A stretch of 64,000 bases of DNA from Daphnia carinata (Eukaryota > Arthropoda > Branchiopoda > Diplostraca > Daphniidae): contig NC_081331.1 of the NCBI RefSeq assembly GCF_022539665.2, forward strand, positions 2,080,501 through 2,144,500. The letters run 5' to 3'. Below, piece after piece: positions 10,801 to 20,997 of this stretch. Under the pieces are notes generated by a model. The model saw only the letters and a list, made by a program, of their open reading frames with translations, ran no database searches and was not told the origin of the DNA. The position numbers and the translations under genes were made by a program. Position 1 is the stretch's first letter. Each line of letters opens with the position of its first letter.

Positions 10801-13800
10801 GCATCTTCCAGGGAGCTGTAAAGAACAATGGCACTTTTCCGGGATGGAGCAATAGCAAAAGTGATATTCAGCCAAGCTTCAGATTCTTTATAAACTGATG
10901 GATAGTTGCTAAGTGCAGGAAAAAATTCCAGCTTTGCTTGAAGACCACCACCAGCGGACAACTCCTGTAACGATGGTGAAGCTAAAACATGGACGGAATT
11001 TAAGCAAATCAAATGACACTCACTTTCAACGCAGCGGACGCTTTTTGAGGATCGTCGAAAACAACTCGGGCAGTCTTAGTTTTTTCACCGGCATTGTTCG
11101 ACAAAAAGAAAAGGTTTCGGACTGAATCTTTAGTAAACTGGCTGCATTTTTGGCGGATGATCATGTCAACGTCTAACAAGCTCCAGGCATTAGGCACATT
11201 TTTAAAGTTGAGGCCGATGTAATTGCCACGAAACAGCAGCAGCCTGGCTTCTCCTCCACAGCCCCAAACGATACGGGTCTCTCCAATAACTGGATCTTCT
11301 CTTATCTCCAATTCCAATTCTCTCTTTCTTGATGCAACTTTACGTGTTAGCTCACTGTGACGAAAACACTATGATAAACAACTTTTTTCAAACGCATTTA
11401 TACCGGTAAAGAAGATACCTATAAACAAAATTGACAGCATTTGGTTTGCACCAAGCAACGAGAGCGTCTTTCTTGTAGTCACCGTGAACTAGGCAGTCGA
11501 GCTCTTGATTGAGTTCGTCCAAGTTACGGTTAGCAGGCCCGAGAATGAAATGCAGAATGCCACGAGAAACGGGAGTAACCCGAATTTCTTTTATGTTGAC
11601 CTGAGAGGCCATTTCTTCATAAAGTGCATACAGTGCTCCGTTTTCTTCTCTAATCCATTCCATGTCAATAGGTGTTAACTGAGTAGCGTACGTTTTGGAA
11701 GTTCGTAGAATACTTTGATAAGTTATCACCTTGAAAAAGGAGAAACATGTTAACGTCGATGGTTTTGTGATGAAAAAGCGACCGTCAGATTCTTACTTGA
11801 GGAAGTTCTTTTTCATCAAAGAAGACGGAACCAGGATGGATGTACGTCATCGTGTCTGCTCTTAGGCCCACATAGTTTCTATTGACTCGATAGGCTACGT
11901 TCAAAATGAAAGCTTGGGCGATAAGTTGCTGTAGTTCTTCATCTGTCGCCTTACGATCTTGATTGGCTTTTCTCCAAATTTGGCGAGCGTTCCGCAGTAA
12001 ATGCAACTGAATTTCTTCAGAAGTTGACGAAGCCATGTTCATTGCTTTATTATTGATAAAGTTTTCCATGCACCATGCTTTGGCAGCTGTTTGAAATAGA
12101 TTTTAAAGTGTTTCTGAGAACTTACTAGAAAATTTATTTTTGAAACTTACTTTTTAATGTCCGGTCAGCTTTTTTTTTATTTAGCCATTCCATAAAGGCC
12201 AAATGACTAGTGAGTATGTCACCCCGATTAGTGAAAAAGTGCTTCTTGGCTTCATCAGAAGCTTGACGATTTTCATCGTCACCGCCACGCCAAAATACCA
12301 TGCTCGTCACGGAAAACAATCCGGCCAGAAGGGTAGCCTCTTTACCTGCACGCGTGTGTGAACATTCAAATAATTAATAGGGACGCTACTTGGTGCTAAA
12401 TTTAAATACATGGTTATCATACCCAGGCCTTTAGAGCAAGCGTAGTAGATCATGTGAGCAATCCCAGGATCTATCTGAAGATCCCCAATAAGATGACCAA
12501 GTGGAGTTAAATTCTCCTGGTGATCTAATGCTCCTAACAGATTCAATTCTTCCTCGGCTGCTTCCAAAGCGGCTGTATCGGGTTTCTCTAGCCAATGGAA
12601 ATCCCGTGGATCGACGCGCATAGCCTAATAATTTGCCAAGTATTAGCTACGAAACATCTTACTATTTTTTTTTTTTCTAACGACGATACATGTACCTTTA
12701 GTAAGGTGACAGTGATGCTTAAAGGGCGTAGGAAGATCTCTGCTTTATCGTACTTTGCCATTGCATTATATACATCTTCGCTATACAACCGGTAACATGT
12801 GCCGGTCGCCGTTCGACCCGCCCTTCCTTTGCGCTGTTCCGCGGAAGCGGAGGAGATCATCATTTCCTGATGAAAAATAAGAAGTAAGCAAAGTTCAATG
12901 TCCCATTTGAATAAGTATAATTTTACTTTAAGGCTCGTAATGTTGCGAGCACTATCGAATATCAGGTTCTTAGTAAGGCCGGAGTCCACAATGAATTTCA
13001 CACCGTCGATCGTGATAGACGTTTCAGCAATATCGGTGGAAAATATAACTTTTTGGACGTCTGGCGTTTTATGGAAGACCTTTTGTTGCTCTTCGGGTGT
13101 CTGTTTCCCGTATAAGGAATACGCAACAATTTTTTTTGTCTTGGATGCATTAATTTTGATAGAAGAAGAAAACTTCTGAGTCGCCCATTCCACCTGTTGA
13201 ATTGTAGCACTCTTGTTATAGATAACCATTGCTTATTTAACAAACACCGGGATCACTTACTTCGTTTTGTCCTGTGAGGAAACAGAGAACATCCCCCGAT
13301 TGGTGCCCGTTACATATTTCAATTGCTTGTTTGACTACAGCATCAACGATCTTTGTGTTATCTCGATCAAACGGACGATAAATGACTTCAACGGGAAAAA
13401 GTCGACCTGGAATTTCTATGACAGGGCAGTCGTTCAAATACTTTGAAAACAAACTCGTGTCAATCGTGGCCGAAGTGACGATCACTTTTAAATGTGGCCA
13501 CAAGTGGATTTTCCTTTTGAGCACTCCAAGCAAAACATCTGTTGTAATTGTGCGGCTGTGAGCTTCGTCTACGATAACCGCACCGCAATTTCGGAACGGA
13601 TCTTCTTTTGTCACCCTGTAGAACATGGAAATTTTTAGCACAACTTTGTGATCTAAATAAAAACTTGTAATTATGAAACCTTACTCAGCTTGTGTGAGCT
13701 GATTAAGCAACACGGTTTCAGTCATGTACTGGATGCGATTGGACAAGTGAAGTTGGTTGTCCCCTCCTACATGATAGCCAACCCATTTCTTTGTTTCCAA

Positions 13801-15039
13801 TGTTTCTTCGCCTGCTGCAAACTCAAATGCCACTCGCTGTGTTAAAGTAAGAGCTGCAATTTTTCTTGGCTGTGTACAAATTATCTGTAAAATAAAGCAA
13901 AAACGGTAAACGTTCAATAGTTTACGTAAAAATTAAGAACCCGTTAACTCACAATTTGTTTTTGAAATTGAGGCATGTCGGCTAGATATTGCGTCAATTG
14001 CGTACTTTTGCCTGATCCCGTTTGTCCCATAACAACAACAAATTGATGATCACAGACAGATTTTTCGAAATCTTGTCGTTTAGATAACGCTGGAAGAGGT
14101 GAATTCAGTCGAAATAATTCGCGTTTCTTGCGGATGTCGGAGTCCATAAAGGAAGAGGCACGTTCGAAATATATTTGAGCAGTAATCTTTAACGTTTCTA
14201 ATTCTTCAATCTTGGATTCTATGATGGTGATATGTTGCGTGCTTTCTTTGCTTTTACTCGATTTGGATTTGCCCTTTTCCTGTAACATAGATGATAGATG
14301 AACACGTTCAGCTGCGAGGACGTGTTTTTCAATAACAATCAATTTTTTCCTCACTTACCTTCGATGTTTTTACTCTATCCGTAGCTAGTTTCAATTCTGC
14401 AATGCGGTCTTCGTAGATTTTAAATTGGACCTGAAATTTTAATTGCAGTAAATCTTTTTTGGTGAAAGCTGAATCGCTGTTGGAATTTTTTTAGCCGTGG
14501 AAGTCGTTTTTCGTTTACGCACGTCAGCATTTGCATTCTCTACCCAAAACAAAATTTTAAATCCAAATTATAAATATATAATAACAGATAATCATATACA
14601 TAGATATACACAGCATCAACAAGATAAAGCATTAGGTAGATAAAGATGCAATCATTCAAAGAACTGATAAAAAGCTTACTGTTTCTTTTGCTTTCCACTT
14701 TGGTAGACTGTTGATTGTTTTTTTTTGTAGTTTTGATAATTTCATTCTCATCAAAATTAGCATCTCCTAAGACGGAATTGCTGCATCGAGCACTTTCTGG
14801 GTTATCACAGCAGTCTGGCTCACTGAAAACACAACATTGCGATGTACGTTTGTAAAACGTGCAAGTAAATCATTTGCTTACCTATGATTTGACTTGAAAA
14901 TTTTTCCATGTTTCAAATAAACGTTCGTCACGACCACGTTTTCTTCCTCTTTAAAGCAGCGACACTGATCTTGCAATCTGCAAGGAATAAGCAATTCGCC
15001 AGCATCTTCTGATGACGAATCCTGATCAGCTGTCGCCAT
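7856..15039 (-). CDS. DEAH-box RNA helicase fused to RING-IBR (RBR) ubiquitin-ligase modules, DEAH12-like
   Basis: Nineteen exons join in phase (1,956 aa): 15039-14882, 14822-14680, 14539-14523, 14430-14359, 14279-13953, 13884-13685, 13615-13261, 13193-12927, 12866-12696, 12624-12423, 12345-12151, 12086-11797, 11729-11419, 11354-11024, 10964-9654, 9584-9346, 9268-9019, 8946-8533 and 8473-7856. Helicase motifs appear in order: Walker A GQTGSGKST (about residue 215), TQPRKIAA, DEAH (about 323), SAT, and QRKGRAGR (about 525), followed by a DEAH-type C-terminal region. The last 520 residues hold RING1 (CGLC...CAHKFCSEC), an IBR (CFKTGC...FCDQC...CCTC), and two RING2-like modules, each C-x2-C...GC...FCFFC. 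A Pro-rich tail follows. This order matches plant DEAH11/DEAH12-type proteins. The expected activities are ATP-dependent RNA unwinding and cysteine-relay ubiquitin transfer; the substrate is unknown. The 17-nt third exon is the weakest part of the model. Confidence 0.88.
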
Positions 15040-16004
15040 TTGTTTGCCCAACTAGTTCTACTTGCCACAAATGAAAACTCGACACGTGAGTTCAAACGAA
15101 AACAGCATTCGCTCTATTGTTTTAAAAAGTGCTTACAAGCAGCAAGTGTGTTACAGAGCAAAATCTGCCAACGTCTGTGCTATCCGAATGCTAATGGCAA
15201 CTGACCCAAAGCAAATTCGGTCCCAAGGCCACGAAGGTTTCAAATTCCCCCTGAAGCTCGAAATGCATTGCGTAAGGCGATAAAAGCACTAGGATAGGGA
15301 AGCCATTCCAAACACACGTGGATATGCTGAAATTTTTCTCTAGATGTAGGACCCTTCAATTGGTAAAGTCCTCCATGTGTCAAACAATGGTGTTTTCATG
15401 CTAATGAATATAAGATTGTGCTTTCATTTATTTGTGAATTTTTTTAACACTACGAAGTGTTTTGGTGAACGTGACAATCTAATCAATTGCTACTACCAAA
15501 TTAGTGTTCCAACAGTGGCTGGGATGAATCCGAAAAATTAAGCAGACGATGACGTGAATATTTTGTCGGTTGGCAGTGATACAACTTTTATACACATGCT
15601 TTCATCTGGTGGCTAGATCAGCTCTCGACATCTATCAAGTGTAGCTACTGTGTATAGTAATACGAACTCCTGCATCCTGCCGTTGATTACTTTACGTTAT
15701 TCGATGGTATTTCAACGTGGACGTTAATGTTGCATTTAACACTATCGCAGCGGCATCGGTAATGCATTGCGCTGAGCAGATTTCAGGATTTTTCTGGTTT
15801 AATATGATCGTCAATGTTTGTTTGTTTGGCAATCTCAATCACGTGATTGATACCTAAACGTGATTGCAATGACAAAAGAAAATGCAGTTTTCTACGAAGT
15901 TTTGTCATCCTTGTCGCTTTCAACAAAACTGGGACGACATAGAGTCCTACCAATAGTAAAGCGTTAGTTTCGCTTCTACCACACAGGAGATCTTTCGTTA
16001 AAAA
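15040..16004. other. Divergent intergenic/promoter region
   Basis: This lies between the helicase-RBR start (minus, 15039) and the GH16 start (plus, 16005). A small open frame on the plus strand (15062-15283) has no family resemblance and sits over the likely 5' region of the helicase gene, so I do not call it. I recognised no regulatory element with confidence. Confidence 0.5.
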
Positions 16005-17478
16005 ATGGTTCTACGGTTGGCTGCCCAATTCGTAGTCGTAATCGCCATGATCCCAACTTTCTTTGCCGAAAGAAGAATGTTGTTAAATGAGGAGTTTGAT
16101 TCCATGGAAAGATGGGAGCATGTTGTCACATCCTATCGAATGGGTGAAAATCAATTTCAATATTACACCCGTCGGCCAGAAAACAGGTGTAACATTTTGA
16201 CACATACTTTCGTTTTTGTGTTGTCTTTACGGTATAGACTTGTGTACTCAGTTTTATTAGAGACGGAAAACTCTTCATTAAACCCACTTTAACAACAGAC
16301 CGTTTCGGCGAAAAGTTTTTACATAACGGCAAGTTCAACCTTAAGAGAGAAGGCTGTAATCTGGCTGTGGGTGGAGGATGCGTACTGTGAGTATAAATAT
16401 ATATATATTTTTGTTCTTACTATGAATTGTTTCTTAAATTTAATACATTACTTGCACAGCAAAGCAAATCTTGATATAGCCAATCCTATCCAGTCAGCTG
16501 CTTTAGTTACAAAAGCAAAGTTTAGTTTTACCTATGGGACACTGGAAGTTCGAGCAAAAATGCCCCGTGGCGATTGGCTGTGGCCAGGTATGTTCCAATA
16601 AAGAATAAATTGTTAATCATAAGTTACTGTCGATTTGATCAAATCTATTTCTTCCGTTTGGATAATAATTTTAGAAATATCCCTAATGCCAGCGAATAAT
16701 GTCTACGGTGATTGGCCGTTATCAGGCTATATAGGTTTAGTATCAGTCAGAGGGAATGACAACTTCACTTGCCAAGGGCAATCGATGGGCAATGATGTGA
16801 TGGAATCCATCTTAGAATGGGGTCTTAGCGAAGACATCAATCATGCCAGATCAATGACGTGGATGAGGTAAGAATAAATTGTTTGCAAAATTTTCTAAAA
16901 ATTATTAATATTGTAATACTAATTGCAAAATAGCAAAGCTCAGGGAAACGTTAGCTTTTCTTCTGAATTTCGAACTTATCGGTTAGAGTGGAATCCAAAT
17001 GGACTCCATACATTTGTTGACGATCAGATCGTGGGTTCCATACAGCCACCAGAAACTGGTTTTTGGGGATTATCTGGATTTCATAACACAGATCATAATC
17101 CTTGGGCTAATGGCACTATAATGGCCCCATTTGACCAAGAGGTAATAATTGATTTGCAGCTGAATCTAAAAAAGAATTTTACGAAATTTTAGGTAAATGG
17201 TTTTACAGTTTTTCATTGCCATTAATGTGGCGGTGGGTGGGGACTTATTTCAAGATAACTGCGCCAGTTATCCGTACCCCAAACCATGGAACAAGTCGTC
17301 ACCTGTTACGCCCATGAGCTCATTTTGGAACAAGAAAGATGAATGGTACCTCAAAAGAATGCACTACTATTGAAATTCTGCTTTAATCTTACCTTCATTC
17401 AGGTATCCTACGTGGTCTCAGTCATCCGCAGACGATTCTGCTTTGCAAGTTGATTACGTTCGCGTTTATGCTCACTAG
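16005..17478 (+). CDS. Secreted GH16-fold beta-1,3-glucan-binding-type protein, catalytic residues lost
   Basis: Seven exons join in phase: 16005-16186, 16252-16386, 16460-16587, 16675-16867, 16934-17141, 17209-17345 and 17403-17478 (352 aa). Residues 1-20 are a hydrophobic signal peptide, so the product is secreted. Family signatures follow in order: LLNEEFDSMERWEHVVT, DRFGEKFLHNGKFNL, NPIQSAALVTKAKFSFTYG, RGDWLWP, NNVYGDWPLSG, YRLEWNPNGLHTFVDD, GFWGLSGFHNTDHNPW, INVAVGG and DYVRVYAH. These match arthropod GH16 glucanases and Gram-negative-binding/beta-glucan recognition proteins. Active enzymes carry GEIDIxE at about residue 168. Here the segment reads SGYIGLVSVRGN, so both acidic catalytic residues and the central Asp are gone, and the nearby WPAIW is WPEIS. 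I infer a non-enzymatic glucan-binding role in innate immunity or digestion. The N-terminal CBM39 domain of insect beta-GRPs is absent. Confidence 0.88.
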
Positions 17479-17549
17479 TAACAGATAAGCGAATTCAGCA
17501 TAGCCATCGAATTTCCATTATGACATTCACAAATTAGGTAACCTAAAGA

Positions 17550-17579
17550 TGCGCATGCGTTCTTATCAACGCATGCGCA
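17550..17579. repeat. Perfect 12-bp inverted repeat with NRF-1-like half sites
   Basis: The arms TGCGCATGCGTT (17550-17561) and AACGCATGCGCA (17568-17579) are perfectly complementary, separated by six bases. Each arm holds TGCGCATGCG, close to the NRF-1 consensus YGCGCATGCGCR. It lies 72 bp after the GH16 stop codon, so it could be a 3' UTR hairpin or a tandem binding site. Confidence 0.7.
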
Positions 17580-17632
17580 ATTCGTAAACTGATACAATGA
17601 GTCTAAAAAAATCGTTTAAATTAAACTCAGCA

Positions 17633-17638
17633 AATAAA
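17633..17638 (+). terminator. Candidate poly(A) signal of GH16 gene
   Basis: An AATAAA lies 155 bp after the GH16 stop codon, a normal distance for a short arthropod 3' UTR. Confidence 0.5.
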
Positions 17639-18155
17639 CAATCAGAACATTATCTATTGCTCCTTCTCCGGCAAAAGCAAACAATTAGTTAGTCAGTGAA
17701 AAGGCTTCCTACCTTTGCTGGTGTAACTTTACTTGTAGTCTGTTTCCATGTGCGTACGGTGGTCACGCCCCTAAGCGATGCGATTGCTGAACGTGGACGT
17801 TTATTATACATTGTTCCATGAGGCGTTGGGAAGCCTAACAAAACTAAAATTTTCTAATTTATTAGACAACTGAGTGCGTGTTGAAGTGTCAAACATTTTT
17901 CAATTCCGTAATGGCTTTTGACGAGTACACAAGTTTGACCATAGCCGAGGCATGTGGCACCGCTAAATTGAATATTCTAGTTCATTACCTTGATTGTATT
18001 CCTACATTAAAAATTTAAAAATAATTCGTAAATGTTTGCAACGGTTACATTTCATTTTGAAATAGTGTCAGGCCAAGCGATGGTTGTCACCTGTCAAGTG
18101 GAATAAAAACAAAACATGGGATGATCCATGCTTTTTGGAAGATTATGCCACAAAT
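17639..18155. other. Intergenic DNA between convergent genes
   Basis: AT-rich DNA between the GH16 gene (+) and the DEG/ENaC gene (-). It probably holds the channel's 3' UTR. I saw no coding signal or RNA gene. Confidence 0.5.
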
Positions 18156-20405
18156 TTAATTTACCGTAGAATCAGGTAAAACTTTGATTACTGGAGGTGG
18201 ACGCCGACCCTGTTTTCTGAGCAATTTTGGGTTGCTCATCGCCAAATTCGCAATGGTTTTCGGCATGCTCCGTTTTTGGCGAAAACACCAATCGCAACAC
18301 AGGAAATAGCACAGTTCAATTGCGCTAATGATGCTGAAGCCAAGGCAAAGACCCAATATACCACCAACGGAAGCTGTCAACAAATTTCACAACACAATAT
18401 TTTTTTTAACATTATTTATTTCTGCTAGAAAATGATTTTCTAGTGTTTACCTAAAAGTTCTTTGTTGCCGAATGGAGCGTCCATCGAAAAACTTTCACCA
18501 GCGTTGTATTTGAAGAACACGCGGAGGCCAATCAGCTTCACACTGCCATTGTAAGAAATTAATTAGTAAAAATACATAGAATTTCAAAATCAATTGTTAA
18601 CCTGTAATTAGCGTCCATATTTTTATTTTTGGATATCCGCTTGAAAGTCCTCGTTGCCGGAAATCCCGTAGGAGATAACGGAGCTGAAGAAATTTCCGTT
18701 GTGAACCATTGGTCTTTACAGTTTGCCGGGCACATGCAGTTTGCAGTAACTGGTGCCGTGAAAATAGCTTGAACTATCGACAAAAAATTATTTTCATAAA
18801 AATTTTCGCATATTTGCAACAGTCGGCAAACCATAGACACTGGTAACACAAGGATAGGCTTGTAGTTTGCAGGTGGGAGCTGGAATGCTTACTGAAAATA
18901 CAAGAAATCAGCTTATTCTATTGAGAGGTATCCATTCACTAAACTTTCTTCTATTATACCTTTTATAAAATAAGGTAAGCAGTGACATGCTTCTAGAATT
19001 TTTTCAGCGCGGCACTCGAAAAGGCAACTGGAGCGCGTGTAATTAACATTTTGGCTGTACCTGAGGGATCCTTCGCCGTCAACATAACACTGACGTCGTT
19101 CGAAAGATACTGCTTGGACAGCTGGCGTGTAGCTGACTGAAAAACTGTTGAGAGCTACAAAATTTTCGTAGCCTGATCCAACTATGAATCCGCGTTCAAT
19201 CACGTCCGAAAATTCATCTTTGTTGTGCAACAGAATCTTAGAACAAAACGGCGAGATATTTATTAAAGTTTACAATGAAAATGTTTTACGTAATCACAAA
19301 CTTTACCTTGAAACCATCAATACTGACAGGGCTGAGGGCATTGTCGTTCAAGTTAGGATCAAGTATGATTCGTAAAGCGGAATGAACACCATAATCGTAA
19401 ACAGTGCTACTCGACCTGTGATAAAAATTTGATATCTCTTAAATGCGACAGAACGTATTGTTTTTACACCTAAACTTAATAACAAACCTATTTTCAACAT
19501 CGTTGTCAAGAGCGGCGACAACCAAGGAGCAACAGTAACCATCATCAGTTGGCCTAAGAGACATAATACGCTCACAAGCAACAATGTTCGATTTCCTGGT
19601 TTGATAGTAACACGAATACAGAATTAAAATGAGGGCACGATATTTAAGTTTATGTTATGGTAAAGAAAATTGGCTTACCATTGACAATCCACAACCATAT
19701 CGTTGCAAGCAGGTCGCACTTGACGGACAACCTCAACTAAATCTGCAATTTTGATATTATGTTCGGTGAGCTCTTGAAGCAGTTGTTGGAAGCCATCATC
19801 TTCGTCTTCGCTTAACAGGTCATCAAATTTCGTCATGTAACGAATTGTTTTTACCAAGGAGGAATAATTCATCCAACTATACCTATACAAAACACAGAAT
19901 TAGTTTCATTGGCTGGCGGTGTCTAGGCATAAGCCCAAATGCAGTAACAACTTCGGTTCTTGAAGTACATAAGCTAATTTCTTTTCAGAGATTTTGTTAG
20001 TGCTGCACATCGTAATGACGGGAAAGTTCATTGGGTTGTGTGTGATCACTGTCGGATCGCGGGTAATTAAAATCGATGAATCGCTCCACTTAGTCCATTC
20101 CAGATAGCACATCCATACCGAAACGCAGCAACCGGCGATCACAAGTGACAGCCATAATATCCTGTATAACATAGAAGGGCATCAAATACTTGGATATGAA
20201 AATATTAACAAAACAAGAAAATTGTTTACCTTTCGAAAACGGGCCTGTCTCGCTCTCCTATGTACTTCAGTCCATGTATAGACGTATTACGCAAGAATTC
20301 GTCAGTAATTTCAGCCATTCCATTGTTCTGATTCCAACTCTCGTTACCGCCAGGCTTTTGTCCTAATGAACTTTGATTACGAGGAAAGTATCTTTCCCTT
20401 GTCAT
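18156..20405 (-). CDS. DEG/ENaC (pickpocket-like) sodium channel subunit
   Basis: Ten exons join in phase (536 aa): 20405-20230, 20161-19952, 19882-19679, 19595-19488, 19415-19307, 19236-18960, 18891-18841, 18767-18602, 18542-18451 and 18373-18156. Domain order is typical of amiloride-sensitive epithelial channels. It starts with a short cytosolic N-terminus (FLRNTSIHGLKYIGE) and TM1 (about 62-84, ILWLSLVIAGCCVSVWMCYL). A cysteine-rich extracellular loop follows, with TDDGYCCS, then CLFECRAEKILEACHCLPYF and CMCPANC. TM2 with the family pore motif comes next (about 465-492, ASVGGILGLCLGFSIISAIE), then a basic C-tail. Three such subunits form a sodium channel in the plasma membrane, used in sensory or epithelial tissue. 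The donor ending exon 2 (19952 versus 19949) is uncertain by one codon. A specific ppk orthologue cannot be named. Confidence 0.9.
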
Positions 20406-20997
20406 CGCGGGGCTACACCTGGATGATTACGCTTCCGAAATTCAACTAGATACGGAGTAGACGCGTGACAGACGGTTGCTACGAAAATGCTAGAAAAACA
20501 ATAAAAGCACTTTAATCATCATGCATTACGCGCTCTAGTCAAACAATTTACGCTTCTTGATGTCAGTTCAAGATATTTCGTTTTGTGATGACCGCCAGGT
20601 AGATATCCTTCAGCAAGGCTATACATACTCCTCTAGAAGCAAAATTGTTTGGACTTAATGAAATGCATGAAAAAATATTTTCGAATTTCGCTTTACTCAG
20701 AGTGGGCACTTCTCGGTTCCATTCTTTTTAAGTGCCCTTCACAAGAAAATCTATTGTAGTTACTGGCGGAATACGACTATCCGTTAGATTAAGCAGATAA
20801 ATGTTAAACATGAGTTCCACGACGAAACTACAAAACATTTAAAGCTGCTTAATAACTCTCAAGCCGATATATTCAAACAAGAAGCAGGAACTAAATGGTA
20901 TTGTGGATAGGAAAAACAATGGCGATTTCCTATGAGATTCCAAAGGCAGCGAGATACTTTGCAAAGGGGATGCGTAAATGCAACACTGTGCAGTTAT
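20406..20997. other. Intergenic DNA between DEG/ENaC and anoctamin genes
   Basis: This holds the upstream region of the channel gene and the likely 3' UTR of the anoctamin gene. I saw no additional gene. Confidence 0.5.

Noticed and set aside
12307-12440. Reading straight through 12424-12346 as coding in the helicase gene
   Set aside because: The frame ends soon after and breaks the conserved helicase C-terminal block. An intron from GTATGA (12422) to CGTGCAG (12346) restores it exactly.
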